A stretch of 64,000 nucleotides of DNA from Candidatus Flexicrinis proximus (GCA_016712885.1 JADJQF010000003.1:62001-126000); one strand, 5' to 3'. Shown: positions 24,753 through 35,200, counted from the stretch's first letter. The notes: generated by a model from the sequence alone, not told the origin. Numbers and translations: made by a program.

Positions 24753-25541
24753 GTGCCAACTATTACAACTGACCAAGGTAACATCCATTACGAAACCCTC
24801 GGCCGCGGCCGTCCGGTGCTCTTGCTGCACGGATGGTTGGGGTCCTGGGAATTGTGGCGGCGCACCATGGAGGAGCTTTCAACCGAGTTCCGGGTGTATG
24901 CCCTCGACCACTTAGGTTTCGGCGAATCGCGTGATCGCGCCGGGCGCTTCACGGTTGACCAGTATATCCAGTCGGTCAGCCTGTTTATGGAAAAACAGGG
25001 CATCCAGAAGGCCGCGTTGGTCGGACATTCGATGGGCGGAACAGTCTCCCTCGGTGTGGCGAAAAACCGTCCGGATCAGGTGGCAAAAGTAACCGTGATC
25101 GGTTCGCCGATTAACGGCTCCTCGTTGGCGCTGCTCCTGAAACTCTCCGGATACGAAGGCGTCGCGCGGTTGTTCTGGACCTTTCCCTTCCTTCTGCGCC
25201 TCTTTATGAAATACTACGCCTATTTCATCGCCAACAACGGTCGCGCGATGAGCCGGATGCTGGTTCACGACGTGTCGAAAATAACAGCCGAATCGTATTT
25301 CATGAGTATTGGTACGCTGCGCAATACCGATCTGCGCGGGCAGATCAGTGGCCTTGAGATGCCGGTCATGGGCATGTACGGCCGCAAAGACGTTATCGTG
25401 CATCCAAACCAGGCGAAAGTCCTGAAGGAAGAACTGGCCAGCAGCCGTATCCAATGGTACGAAGATGCCGGGCACTTCATCATGCTTGACAACCCGGAGC
25501 GATTCCACAAGGAACTGCGCGAATTCCTTCATAATACCTGA
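24753..25541 (+). CDS. Alpha/beta-fold hydrolase
   Basis: A 262-residue protein starting at GTG. The nucleophile elbow GHSMGG contains Ser93; Asp213 in YGRKDVIV and His241 in DAGHFIMLD complete the triad. LLLHGWLGSWELW near residue 23 is the oxyanion-hole strand. The closest groups are esterases and C-C hydrolases, but the substrate cannot be told. It starts 23 bases after the GTPase gene and probably belongs to the same transcript. Confidence 0.88.
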   Translation: MPTITTDQGNIHYETLGRGRPVLLLHGWLGSWELWRRTMEELSTEFRVYALDHLGFGESRDRAGRFTVDQYIQSVSLFMEKQGIQKAALVGHSMGGTVSLGVAKNRPDQVAKVTVIGSPINGSSLALLLKLSGYEGVARLFWTFPFLLRLFMKYYAYFIANNGRAMSRMLVHDVSKITAESYFMSIGTLRNTDLRGQISGLEMPVMGMYGRKDVIVHPNQAKVLKEELASSRIQWYEDAGHFIMLDNPERFHKELREFLHNT

Positions 25542-25661
25542 GTCAACGCCCCGCCGTTACTTCCTCCCGTTCCGCGTTTCTGAGTTTCGCTACGCTTGAT
25601 GACGCGTGCATTGCGTTTATTCGCTATAATCTGATTATCTATTGCGTGCAAGGCAGGTTCT

Positions 25662-26981
25662 ATGCATCGGTACATTATCGAAGATACGCGGCACGTGCCG
25701 CCATTTAATGAACCGGCAAGCCAACTTACCATCGGCGTCGAGCCGCTCAAGATTCACCAGGAGAACGTGGTTGCCCAAGTCTTCGGGACACAGGTCACGC
25801 TCGGGCCGACCCTGCGCGGGCGCGAAGACCTGCCTCAGGTTAAGGGCGAGGCAGTGGTCTATCGCGACAGCCTGTGGTTTGACCGCGAGTTTCTGGAATA
25901 CTTCGTAAAGAATGCCCGCAAAACCGGCAAGGCCTGTCGCGCGGCCTTTCCGGCCAACGACAAGGCATTCCATACCTACACGGTACCGCTGACTAAAGGC
26001 TTCGAAGTCGCGCTGGATCCGACGACGCGCAGCATTCTTTTCCTGTGCGACCTGTGGTACTTCCCGGACGGTTTTTCCCCCGAGATCGCTCCTGTCGTCG
26101 TTCCAAGCGAGGCGCGCGAAATCGGTTTCTATACCGTGCCTGATTTCATGACGATGAAACAGGGCGACCTCACACATTATGCGCCGGCCCGCTCCGTGAT
26201 CTCAGTCGAAAGCTGGGTTCATGTCTACTTCGCAAGCATTATCTTCACCAATTTCGCGCGCGCCTCGCGCCTCGACAAGCAGATCAACGAAAGCGTGTTT
26301 TCCAAGCTGCGGCTGTTGTGGGACGCGGTCATCGAGCAAAAGCAGCTGCTCAGTGCGTCGAGTGCCGTCAAAATTGGCAAGAACTGTGACATTCATCCAT
26401 CTGCGATCATTACCGGCCCAGCCTCCATAGGCGACAACTGCGCGATCGGCGCCGGCGTCATCATCGACAACTGCACAATTGGCGACAACGTCACCCTCGA
26501 CGCGGGTTGTACGTTGATGATGAGCAGCGTGGGCAACAACTGCTTCCTGCCGTTCCGCGCGTCTTTGTACCTTACACAGGTGATGGAAAACACGATTATC
26601 GCGCAGAACACCTGCCTTCAGATGTGCGTGATCGGCCGCAACAGCTTTGTAGGCGCGGGCAATACGTTCACCGACTTCAATCTGATTGCGCAAAAGCCGA
26701 TGCGCGCAGCGAATATCGATGGCGAACTTCAGTCAGTCGGTCAGATCGTGCTGGGCAGCGCGGTTGGACACAACTGCCGTATCGGATCGGGCATGGTCAT
26801 CTTCCCGGGGCGTATGATCGAAAGCGACGTCGTGTTGGTTGCCGGTCCGCAACGCAGCGTCATCTCGCGCAGTATAAGTTATGAAGAGAGTGATCATCAC
26901 ACCATCAAGTTCGGCGACGTTCACAAGCGCTTTTACCCGCGCCGCGATGAACACGAGTTCGAGCTGACGGAAGAATGGTAA
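25662..26981 (+). CDS. Left-handed beta-helix (hexapeptide repeat) protein
   Basis: A 439-residue protein. The N-terminal 230 residues have no recognised domain. From about 240 a run of hexapeptide repeats begins (IHPSAIITGPASIGDNCAIG, then further turns through VIIDNCTIGDNVTL and later IVLGSAVGHNCRIGSG), typical of the left-handed beta-helix seen in GlmU and acyltransferases. There is no clear catalytic His of an acetyltransferase and no N-terminal uridylyltransferase loop, so I do not assign an activity. The zinc-ribbon gene follows after 3 bases, suggesting a functional pair. Confidence 0.7.
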   Translation: MHRYIIEDTRHVPPFNEPASQLTIGVEPLKIHQENVVAQVFGTQVTLGPTLRGREDLPQVKGEAVVYRDSLWFDREFLEYFVKNARKTGKACRAAFPANDKAFHTYTVPLTKGFEVALDPTTRSILFLCDLWYFPDGFSPEIAPVVVPSEAREIGFYTVPDFMTMKQGDLTHYAPARSVISVESWVHVYFASIIFTNFARASRLDKQINESVFSKLRLLWDAVIEQKQLLSASSAVKIGKNCDIHPSAIITGPASIGDNCAIGAGVIIDNCTIGDNVTLDAGCTLMMSSVGNNCFLPFRASLYLTQVMENTIIAQNTCLQMCVIGRNSFVGAGNTFTDFNLIAQKPMRAANIDGELQSVGQIVLGSAVGHNCRIGSGMVIFPGRMIESDVVLVAGPQRSVISRSISYEESDHHTIKFGDVHKRFYPRRDEHEFELTEEW

Positions 26982-26984
26982 AGC

Positions 26985-28379
26985 ATGGCTACGCTCAACG
27001 ACGCCAGAACGGCCCTCGCCGCCGGCGATAAGCCGGGAGCATTACAGTTGGTAGACCAGCTTCTGACGGAATCTCCGTCCGCGGAAGGCTGGACGTTTGC
27101 GGCAGAAATCGTCGAAGCGAGCGCCGACAAAATCAAATGTCTGACGCAGGCACTTGCGCTGGACCCGAATTACGAACCCGCCCGTACCCTTCTTTCATCA
27201 TTGGGCCAGCTTCCGCCGCCGCGCACTTCGGGGGCGACAGCACTTCCGTCTGCACCGCCGCTTCCGACCCTCGAACTGCCTGAAGCCGAGCAGAACGAAG
27301 ACACGGACAAGGTCCGCCGCGAAGGCGATGCCATAATCCGTGTCGAAGGCGTCTACGAGATGCTTTGGGACTGCAAGTTCTGCGGCACGAAGAAGCTGCT
27401 TGGGAAGACCCACAAGTTCTGCCCGGTCTGCGGCGCGCAGCAGGATGCGTCATGGCGTTACTACCCTTCGGACGCGGAACGGGTCGCGGTCAAGGATCAT
27501 AAGTTCGTCGGCGCAGATAAGGTGTGCCCGAACTGCTCGTCGCTGAATACCGCGGATACCGAGTTCTGTACGCGCTGCGGTGCACCGCAGAGTGCCGCCT
27601 CGTCAGTGAAGGCGCAGGCCGCCCGCATGTCCGGCGGAATGTCCGGGACTCCGGGAGCCGCATTCCTCACCGAAGACCTCGACGCGCGCCAAATGGCTGA
27701 GAAGTATGGCAAGCCGGCGCAGCCAGTCAGTACACGTCCCAAATGGGTGCCTTACGTGATTGGCGCGGTGGTCTTGGGCATCATCGCCTTCGCGCTGTTC
27801 GCCATCTTTGCCAAACGCGAAGAGTCAGGCTACGTCAGCGGCTTCGACTGGGAACGAACGATTGATGTCGAGCGCTACGCTGCCGTCAGCGGCAGTCAAA
27901 TCTGTCCTGCGCCTGCCGACGCATACGCCGTCACCCGAAACTACGAGCAGGTCGGTACGCGCCAGGTCCCCGACGGCGAGAGCTGCACCACCCGGCAGGT
28001 TGATCGCGGAGACGGCTCGTTCAGCAGCGAGCGGGTCTGTACGACCAAGTATCGCAGCGAGCCCGTGTACGACTATGTCTGTTATTTCACCGTCAACCGC
28101 TGGGGATATTCGCGAACATCTCGCGCAGAGGGAACAAAGGCGGTAGCACCCGCCTGGCCGGCGACCAACGTCAGCGGGTGCCTGACTTTGGGCTGCGAGC
28201 GTGAAGGGACGCGTCGCGAAGTCTATAACGTCACCATCACCGGTGACGGCGATAAAACCTATACCTGTGCTGTCCCGTTCGCAACCTGGCAGGACACCCA
28301 GCTTGAATCGACCTTCACCTTCAAGGTCCGGATCATTGGCGGCGGGATTGATTGCGGGACATTGCAGCCAAACGGATAG
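26985..28379 (+). CDS. Double zinc-ribbon, single-span membrane protein
   Basis: A 464-residue protein. Residues 4-74 are helical and TPR-like. Two zinc ribbons follow: Cys130, Cys133, Cys146, Cys149 and Cys181, Cys184, Cys195, Cys198. One membrane span lies at about 254-276. The C-terminal 185 residues, beyond the membrane, contain several Cys and repeated acidic turns (DWERTIDVERY; YNVTITGDGDKTY) and look beta-rich. So the ribbons are cytoplasmic and the C-domain external. I recognise no named family. It is the second gene of a pair with the beta-helix gene. Confidence 0.75.
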   Translation: MATLNDARTALAAGDKPGALQLVDQLLTESPSAEGWTFAAEIVEASADKIKCLTQALALDPNYEPARTLLSSLGQLPPPRTSGATALPSAPPLPTLELPEAEQNEDTDKVRREGDAIIRVEGVYEMLWDCKFCGTKKLLGKTHKFCPVCGAQQDASWRYYPSDAERVAVKDHKFVGADKVCPNCSSLNTADTEFCTRCGAPQSAASSVKAQAARMSGGMSGTPGAAFLTEDLDARQMAEKYGKPAQPVSTRPKWVPYVIGAVVLGIIAFALFAIFAKREESGYVSGFDWERTIDVERYAAVSGSQICPAPADAYAVTRNYEQVGTRQVPDGESCTTRQVDRGDGSFSSERVCTTKYRSEPVYDYVCYFTVNRWGYSRTSRAEGTKAVAPAWPATNVSGCLTLGCEREGTRREVYNVTITGDGDKTYTCAVPFATWQDTQLESTFTFKVRIIGGGIDCGTLQPNG

Positions 28380-28464
28380 CTCCACTACACGGGGCGGTCT
28401 TCGAAATGAACCGGAGTGATTCCATTCGGCGGTTTCAGCAGCAACAATTCGTGCTGCAAGTGGC

Positions 28465-30189
28465 TTAGGACTGCTTTCCGGCTGGCTTGACGTCTTCCAG
28501 CTTGAGTTGCACGCTCCGCCGTTCCTTCCACTCGTTGATTTCGAGCGTAAACGCCAGATCGGCGAATCCATTTAGTTGAGGGAGCACCGGACCGAGGTTG
28601 AAGCCGATCGCATCGAGTGCAGATTGTCCGGCGCGCGCAATTCGCAGCTTGAGGTGTTTCTCGTCTTTTCCGACGGCGCGGGCTTCGATCAAGTGGGCTC
28701 GCCGGATGATAAATACCGGCGGTCGATTGGCGTTGCCTGTTGGTTCAAGCTTGCGAAGTTCCTCCACCAATTCTTCGCCGATCTGGTGGACGTTCAGGAC
28801 GGCATCGATCTCCAGCGTGGGAGTCAATTCATGGCCCGACAGCGCTTCACGCGCAAGTTCCGTCAGCCGCGCCTTTAGCGCCGGGATATTCTCGTTGCGT
28901 ACTGTAAATCCGGCCGCCAGCGCATGCCCACCGTGCCGCACCAGCAGGTCCGCGCACTGATCGAGTGCACGGGTAATGTCGAATTGGGGGATGCTCCTGC
29001 ACGACGCACGGCTCTCCAGCGGACCGCTTTCCATGATGATCGCTGGCAGGAAGTGTTCTTCGACCATCCGGCCGGCAACCAGACCCACGATACCCGATTC
29101 GAGGCTCTCGTGAGAGGCGAAGATCAGCGGCGTGTCCTGAATCTCTCCGAGCTGCGTGCGGATCAGGTCCTGTGCCGCGCGCGTTTTCTCCTGCCGCAGC
29201 ACGTTGAGGACTTGCAGTTTCTGGGCAAGCGGAAATGCGTCGTCGTAGGTCTTGGCGGCCAGCAGCTCGTAGGCAACCATGGCGCTGTCCAAACGCCCGG
29301 CGGCGTTGATGCGCGGCCCGAGCGCAAATCCGATCGTCCCCGTATCCACGTTCTCTGGCGCAATCTGAGCCACATCCAGCAGCGCGCGGACACCCGGTCG
29401 TGCAGCATGGCGCAGAACGTCTAACCCCTTGGCCACGAAGGCACGGTTCTCCAGCCGATCCAGCGGCATTAGGTCCGCGACAGTGCCGATCGCAACCAGG
29501 TCCAGCAGCGAGTCAAGGTCGACTGGTGGCTGGTCACCTTTGCGGCCGTTCTCCATCGCGGCCTTCACCAGCGCCTCGACCAGTTTGAAGGCGACGCCAA
29601 CGCCCGCAAGCATAGTCTCGGCATAGCCTTCGCGCTTGCAGTTGATTACGGCATACGCCTCAGGTAGCTCCGGCCCCAACGAATGATGATCGGTGACGAT
29701 AACGTCGATTCCCTTGGCCTGTGCGTAAGCAACCTCATCCAGCGACCGGATTCCGCAGTCGACGGTGATGATCAGCCGGAAGCCCTCGGCATACAATTCG
29801 TCTATGGCCTTGATGTTGAGTCCGTAGCCTTCGTCGACGCGGTTCGGAATATAGGCTTTGACGGTCTCACCACCCAGCGCCCGTAGGGCCTGAACCAGTA
29901 GTGTTGTCGAGGTCACGCCGTCCGCGTCGAAGTCCCCGTAGACGACGATCGGTTCATGAGTCTTGAGGCCTTGTCGGATGCGCCCGACTGCCTTGCCCAC
30001 GTCTGCCAGGCTGAAAGGATTGTGCCGCGTGTCGAGGTCGGTCAGGAATGCGCGGGCATCTTCAGGGGTAGTGAAGCCACGGTTATACAGAACCTGCGCC
30101 AGGATGGGACTCATCCCGCTGTATTGACGCAGCAGAGTAGGGGAGACCTCCGGCGCAATCAGCCAGCGTTTAGCTCTATCGAGTGCCAT
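28465..30189 (-). CDS. recJ: Single-stranded-DNA-specific exonuclease RecJ
   Basis: A 574-residue 5'-3' single-strand exonuclease of the DHH phosphoesterase family, acting in recombination and mismatch repair. In order: VVYGDFDADGVTST (Asp ligands, about 60-73), VTDHHSLGPELP (DHH motif), GPRINAAGRLDSA, and the DHHA1 motif GGHALAAGF. The C-terminal OB-like domain is present. The length matches bacterial RecJ. It is convergent with the zinc-ribbon gene and lies upstream of nothing on its own strand within 85 bases. Confidence 0.96.
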   Translation of the reverse strand: MALDRAKRWLIAPEVSPTLLRQYSGMSPILAQVLYNRGFTTPEDARAFLTDLDTRHNPFSLADVGKAVGRIRQGLKTHEPIVVYGDFDADGVTSTTLLVQALRALGGETVKAYIPNRVDEGYGLNIKAIDELYAEGFRLIITVDCGIRSLDEVAYAQAKGIDVIVTDHHSLGPELPEAYAVINCKREGYAETMLAGVGVAFKLVEALVKAAMENGRKGDQPPVDLDSLLDLVAIGTVADLMPLDRLENRAFVAKGLDVLRHAARPGVRALLDVAQIAPENVDTGTIGFALGPRINAAGRLDSAMVAYELLAAKTYDDAFPLAQKLQVLNVLRQEKTRAAQDLIRTQLGEIQDTPLIFASHESLESGIVGLVAGRMVEEHFLPAIIMESGPLESRASCRSIPQFDITRALDQCADLLVRHGGHALAAGFTVRNENIPALKARLTELAREALSGHELTPTLEIDAVLNVHQIGEELVEELRKLEPTGNANRPPVFIIRRAHLIEARAVGKDEKHLKLRIARAGQSALDAIGFNLGPVLPQLNGFADLAFTLEINEWKERRSVQLKLEDVKPAGKQS

Positions 30190-30275
30190 CTTCGTACCAG
30201 TTCAGTCAGTTGAGACTGCCAATGGTAACATGTGAGAGGATGGTGAATCAACTGCGGCGGCGGGTAACCGAGCTG

Positions 30276-30779
30276 TTAAGCCGGACGGATGACCATACAG
30301 GTCGTCGTGCCGTGAGCATACAACTTGCCCGCGCCGTCGATCAGGCGTGCTTGTGCCGTGGCAATCGACCGCCCCATGTGCATGACTTCCGATTCGGCGC
30401 GCAGCATGCCCGTATCGCGTGTGATGGCGCGCACCAGGTTGACGTGCAGCTCAACGGTAGTATAGGCGACCCCAGCCGGCAGCATGGTCTGTACAGCGCA
30501 CCCCAGAGCCGAGTCGAGCAACGTTGCCGCCAGACCACCATGGACCACCCCGATCGGGTTGTAATGAAACTCCTGGGGGGTCACGACAAATACTGCGCGC
30601 CCCTCACTGGCCGACTCCAGAGTAAAGTCGAGTGTGTTTGAAATCGGGGGACGCGGAACGTCGCCCCGCAGCATCGCGTGCAGGAACTCCAGCCCTGACA
30701 TGGAGCGAGCGGCCTCTGCCGTGGCGAGCGGATCTGCCCATGCAATCACGCGTGTGCGTTCGCCTTCTGGTGCGGTCAT
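30276..30779 (-). CDS. PaaI-family hotdog thioesterase
   Basis: A 167-residue protein of the hotdog acyl-CoA thioesterase family. The family signature GVVHGGLAATLLDSALGCAV (shown at about 77-96) contains the HGG motif and the Asp that serve catalysis. It probably hydrolyses aromatic or medium-chain acyl-CoAs. Its ATG overlaps the stop of the TetR gene by 4 bases (30776-30779), so it is translated from the TetR message and is likely the gene the repressor controls. Confidence 0.88.
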   Translation of the reverse strand: MTAPEGERTRVIAWADPLATAEAARSMSGLEFLHAMLRGDVPRPPISNTLDFTLESASEGRAVFVVTPQEFHYNPIGVVHGGLAATLLDSALGCAVQTMLPAGVAYTTVELHVNLVRAITRDTGMLRAESEVMHMGRSIATAQARLIDGAGKLYAHGTTTCMVIRPA

Positions 30780-31381
30780 TTCGGCTCCGGGGCCAGCAGC
30801 AGGCTGTCGATGGTTTGTGTCAGGTTGGTGAGGATGCGCTGCATCATCTTGCCGTCGCCGTACAGTTTGGCAAGCACGATGGCGCCTTCCAGCGCGGCGA
30901 GGATTAGCTCGGCGGTTGCAGCGGGCCTGACGTCGGGCTTCACATTTCCCAGCTCGATCCCCTTCTCAAGGGTCCGCGTGATGTAACCGCGCCAACTGTC
31001 TGCGGCAACCTGCGCGCGTTCTCTCAGCGCCGGGTGGGTGTCGTCCGCTTCGACGGCCGTGTACAGGATGGGACATCCACCGGGAACCACCGGTTCTTCG
31101 ATCAGGCTTGCATACAGCTGTAGTACGGCCATCAGCCGTGAACGCGTATCGCGCAGGCCGGTGGCCAGCCCGGCGAACCGCTGGTAAACAAGGTTCATGG
31201 TGTGGTCAAAAGAGGCTAGCGCCAGATCGTCTTTACTGTCAAAGTGGTTGTACAGCCCGCCTTTAGTCAGGTGCGCCGCGCGGGTAAGGTCGTCCATCGA
31301 CGCGCCTGCATACCCTTGCACGCTGAAGACCTGGGAGGCTTTATCAAGAATGGTTTGTTTAGTCTGTTCGCCCTTACGCAT
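30776..31381 (-). CDS. TetR/AcrR-family transcriptional repressor
   Basis: A 201-residue regulator. Residues 1-50 form the DNA-binding domain: TKQTILDKASQVFSVQGYAG, then MDDLTRAAHLTKGGLYNHFDSK, the canonical helix-turn-helix. The C-terminal domain is a ligand-binding helical bundle. The start at 31381 (MRKGEQTKQ) is chosen over the longer frame to 31579, because it gives the usual TetR N-terminus. A promoter and a matching operator lie just upstream (31398-31443), implying autorepression. It is coupled to the thioesterase gene; an acyl-CoA or fatty-acid ligand is a reasonable guess. Confidence 0.92.
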   Translation of the reverse strand: MRKGEQTKQTILDKASQVFSVQGYAGASMDDLTRAAHLTKGGLYNHFDSKDDLALASFDHTMNLVYQRFAGLATGLRDTRSRLMAVLQLYASLIEEPVVPGGCPILYTAVEADDTHPALRERAQVAADSWRGYITRTLEKGIELGNVKPDVRPAATAELILAALEGAIVLAKLYGDGKMMQRILTNLTQTIDSLLLAPEPK

Positions 31382-31397
31382 GAGAATCTCACAAAAA

Positions 31398-31411
31398 ACC
31401 GACCGTTCGGT
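31398..31411. promoter_or_regulatory. TetR-type operator
   Basis: ACCGA-CCGT-TCGGT is an inverted repeat with 5-base arms and a 4-base centre. It closely resembles known TetR-family operators of the ACCGACCGGTCGGT kind. It lies between the promoter -10 box and the tetR start codon, ideal for autorepression. Confidence 0.7.
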
Positions 31412-31443
31412 ATTATAGTGGACTGACACCCGCGTTTTGTCAA
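31412..31443 (-). promoter_or_regulatory. Promoter of the TetR-thioesterase operon
   Basis: On the minus strand TTGACA (31438-31443) and a perfect TATAAT (31412-31417) are separated by 20 bases, longer than the usual 17. The operator directly follows the -10 box. Confidence 0.55.
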
Positions 31444-31527
31444 GCAAGTCGGCAAGCTTCAGAGCCAACTGCGCAGGTTTGGCGACGACTCGCCGCGGGA
31501 GCCATGTGCTTCGCCAGACTGAGATTC

Positions 31528-32115
31528 TCAAACCGGACTTGATGCTGCTCGGTATTCCATGTGCACCGCATCCAGCCACGCGCGGGTCATGCGCGGGTCG
31601 GTCAGATGGATATACCGCAGGTGGGCATACTCCGGCGTTGTGACCAACTGCGGATACTCCCGGCGCCGGCGTTCATGGTTCGTGATTGCCCAGTAGTAGA
31701 GTGAGTTCTTGTTCCATTGAAGGTGAACGAAGAAGTTCTCGCGGTTACCCGACCCCCACAGGTTCTCGCGGGTAATGGCGCGCGTCAGTGAACGCCTGGT
31801 GAGGCGCCACAGCACGATTCTCAGTGGATAGTCCAGGAACACCAGCGTATCGGCCCGGCCCCAGGTGATGTCCCGCATTTTCCCGTAATTGCCACATGAA
31901 ACCCAAGATTCGTCGCGTGTCTCGCGTTCAATCCGGTCGTGCAGTTCATCTTGCGGCCGTGACTGCCAGCCGGCCACGAAATTGTGCGCATCGATCTCGA
32001 TGTGCTTACAGCCGAGCAGCTCCGCGAGAGATTCAGCCAGCGTCGATTTTCCGCTGCCGCTGCTGCCGACAACCATAATGCGTTTCATCTGAGCGGGGAC
32101 GGCAGGCACGTTCAT
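31528..32115 (-). CDS. P-loop nucleoside/adenylate kinase-like protein
   Basis: A 195-residue protein with Walker A motif GSSGSGKS (17-24), then EIDAHNF. It resembles the adenylate-kinase-like proteins often annotated as topology modulation protein FlaR. The lid-region sequence DYPLRIVLWRLTRRSLTRA is typical of that group. The true substrate is unknown. The ATG at 32115 follows AAGGAGCGCAG, a strong ribosome site, so the longer frame to 32229 is rejected. It is divergent from the histidine kinase gene at 32260. Confidence 0.82.
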   Translation of the reverse strand: MNVPAVPAQMKRIMVVGSSGSGKSTLAESLAELLGCKHIEIDAHNFVAGWQSRPQDELHDRIERETRDESWVSCGNYGKMRDITWGRADTLVFLDYPLRIVLWRLTRRSLTRAITRENLWGSGNRENFFVHLQWNKNSLYYWAITNHERRRREYPQLVTTPEYAHLRYIHLTDPRMTRAWLDAVHMEYRAASSPV

Positions 32116-32259
32116 TCTGCGCTCCTTATCCAGTACTGCCATCCCAGCATACAGCCATCCACCGGGAGTTTGACCGCTACAAACTGGGGATTTCGGTGCA
32201 AAGAGAGCGTGAAATGTTACAATACACAAAGCCCTTGTAGACGGGTAGGAAAACCACCC

Positions 32260-35200
32260 ATGAGTGCACTTGCCACGCGCCTCCAGAATCTGCTTCCGCG
32301 TCCGGTCGACAACGTACCGGCATCGCGTTCATATCGCCTGGCCTATGCGTTGGCTGGCGGGACTCTCGTGATTGTCGCCTTAAGCCTTGCCATTTACCTG
32401 GTCACGGCCGTACTGTGGCAAACCCGGCCGTTCTTCGGCGTGATGCTCTCACCGACACAAATGGTCTTAAACGGCGGGCCGCTGACCTCGACACGCTGGC
32501 CAGGGCGCGATGCCGGCCTTCGCCCCAGGGATGTCGTGATCGCGATCGACGGCCAGACACTGGCCGAAGCAGGGGACTTTGCCGGTGCCCACCAGAGGAT
32601 CAACAGCTTCCTGAACGAAGCACAGATCGGTCAATCCGTCACCGTCACGGTGCGTGGCATAGACGGCGCGACACGCGATGTCTCGTATTTACTCCGTTCA
32701 TTTCCGACGGGTGATTTCCTGGTTTACTTTCTGATTCCCTTTCTCGCCGGGCTGATCGCCTGGTGCGCGGGGATGATTGTCTTCTTCTGGCGTGGGCACC
32801 AACCCGGCGCTTTGTTGAGCGCCACGCTGTGCGCCCTGATCGGCCTGCTGCTTGCCGGTATCTTTGATCAAGGGCGCGATGGCCTGCTTGCGCCGCTTTG
32901 GATGATAGGCACCGCAACCATCGGCGGCATCGGCGTCACGCTTGGCCTCACATATCCCTCGGTTCTCCCTGTAGTTTATCGCGTGCCTGTCTTGCGCTAT
33001 ATCGCATTACCCGTGAGCGGACTCATTGGCGTGGTCGCCGCGATTCTCGTTTTGTCGCCTACCCGTTCGTATGATGTTTCGCCGGCAACCGTAATCGCTG
33101 TCGGAACCGCCGTGACTGGTGCGTTGATGCTGCTTGGACTCGTCATTGTCCAGCGCCGCCGCGCAATCAGCCGTACCGTCCGCGATCAGAGCGGCGTGGT
33201 GCTGATCGGTATTGTGCTCTCAACTATCCCCGGCGTGGTCTGGATTGCCGCTCAGATCATCCGGATCTTTGACCCGTCCTACGCGCTCCCGCTGACCATT
33301 GAGGCGGCGCTGCCGTTTGTCCTGACTCTTGTCTTCAGCGTCACATTCTCCCAACTCGGTATTCGCCGGGTCGATAGCGACGGGCTAATCACGCAGTCCA
33401 TCACCTATACGATTCTGCTGGCTGCCCTGATTGCAGGCTATTTCTTCCTGACCCTCGGCGCCGGGCTGCTGGCATCGTCGGTGTTACCCAATAACCCGCT
33501 GCTGATCGCAGCCACGCTGTTCGTGGTTGCCGCGTTGTTCCTGCCGGTCCGCTCGCGTCTGCAGAACCGTATCGATGCGATTTTCTTCCGCCAGCGCCGC
33601 CAGCTTCAAGGTGTTGTAGAAGACTTTAGCCAGCTTCTCAGCGAGCTTACCGACACCGACAAGGCGATCGACAGCTATATGACCACTGTCGAGCGCGGCA
33701 TCTCTCCGACCCATGCGATCGTGTTTGTCCAGCGCGCGCTAGGCGGAGATTACATGGCCGCCCGCGGCGAGACGGAACTGCGGTTCAGCTCGGATAGCGC
33801 GCTCGTCAAACATCTGCACGCCCTCAACGCGCCGCTGGTATTCTCGCCCGATCAGCCGCTTCCTGGAAACCTCGTCTCCGAACGCGCCCGAATTGAGGTG
33901 CTGAAACCACACGTCATGCTGGGCCTGTCGGGCAGTGACCGCATCTTCGGGTTTGTTGTCCTGGGCGGGCCAAAAGGTGACCGCCAGGCGTACGCCTTTG
34001 AAGAGATGCGCTTCGTGAGCGCGCTGACCACCCAACTGTCCGTCAGTGTCGAACGCGCGCAGTCGGTCGAGACCTTGCAGCAGCGGGTCAAGGAACTCGA
34101 CGTGCTGAGTTCGATGGGGCAAGCTTCGAACTTCACACGTACGCTGGATGACCTGCTAGAACTAATCAGCGCTCAGACCAACCGCCTGTTACGCTCACAG
34201 TTCCAGTACATCGTTCTGTTCGACCGCGACGTGGAACAGCTCTACTTCGCGTTCTTCCTCGAAGAAGACGAGCGCTATGTCGAACGCGAAGGGCTGCGCT
34301 GGGCGCTTGGAAACGATATTTACAGCGAAATCCTCAGGTCCGGCCAATCCCGCCGCTACGCTGATTACAGCCGCGAGAAACAAATGGGGACGTTTGGCGC
34401 GGTCTACGACAGCGAACACATCCATGCCTGGATGGCCGTGCCGCTGGTCGCACAGAACCGGCGTCTTGGCGTCTTCGCGCTTGGCAAGAAGGATACGCTT
34501 CCCTATTCAGCCGACGACATGGCGACCTTCGTAAATCTTGCCGGTTTGGCCGCGACGGCGCTGGAGAAAGCACAGCTCTTCGATGAAGTCAACCAGCGCG
34601 CTCGCCAGTTAGGCGCCTTGAACGAAGTGAGCCGGCAGCTGGTCGCCGCGGAAGCCGGAGATGTGGACACGCTGCTGCACCTGATTACAGAGAGCGCCGT
34701 GACCATCCTTGAGGCGGAGGCGGGTTCGCTGCTGCTGCGGGCAGAAGAAGACAGTGACGACATGGTTTTCCGCGTCGTCATTGGTGACGCTTCCGAAGAA
34801 CTAACCGGGACCCGTGTGTCTCAGGATCGCGGCTTAATTGGCGCGGTCCTGCGGACCAAACAACCGCAGATCGCTAACGACACCCGCGTTGACACCCGCT
34901 GGCAGGGGGACGTCTCCAAGTCGGGTTTCCGTACGACGTCGATCCTGGCCGTTCCCTTGATGGCCAAAGACGATATCGTCGGCGTACTCGAAGTGCTCAA
35001 CAAGACCAGCGGTCAGCCCTTTACGCAGGATGAGGTCCGGCTCCTGTCCACGTTTGCATCCCAGGCCGGGGTCGCCATCGAGAATGCGCGTCTGTTCGAG
35101 ATGACCGGCAGCGCCTTGAACCAGCGTCTTGAGGAGCTTCAGACCCTTGCCAGCATCGACCGCGATCTTGCCCGCGCGCTTGATCAGCGCGAGGTAGCCA

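Noticed and set aside
25625..25650. TATAAT-like -10 box upstream of the beta-helix gene
   Set aside because: No -35 box at acceptable distance, so I did not list it as a promoter.
31984..32259. N-terminal extension of the histidine kinase
   Set aside because: It would overlap the start and coding region of the divergent P-loop kinase; the start at 32260 gives a normal N-terminus.
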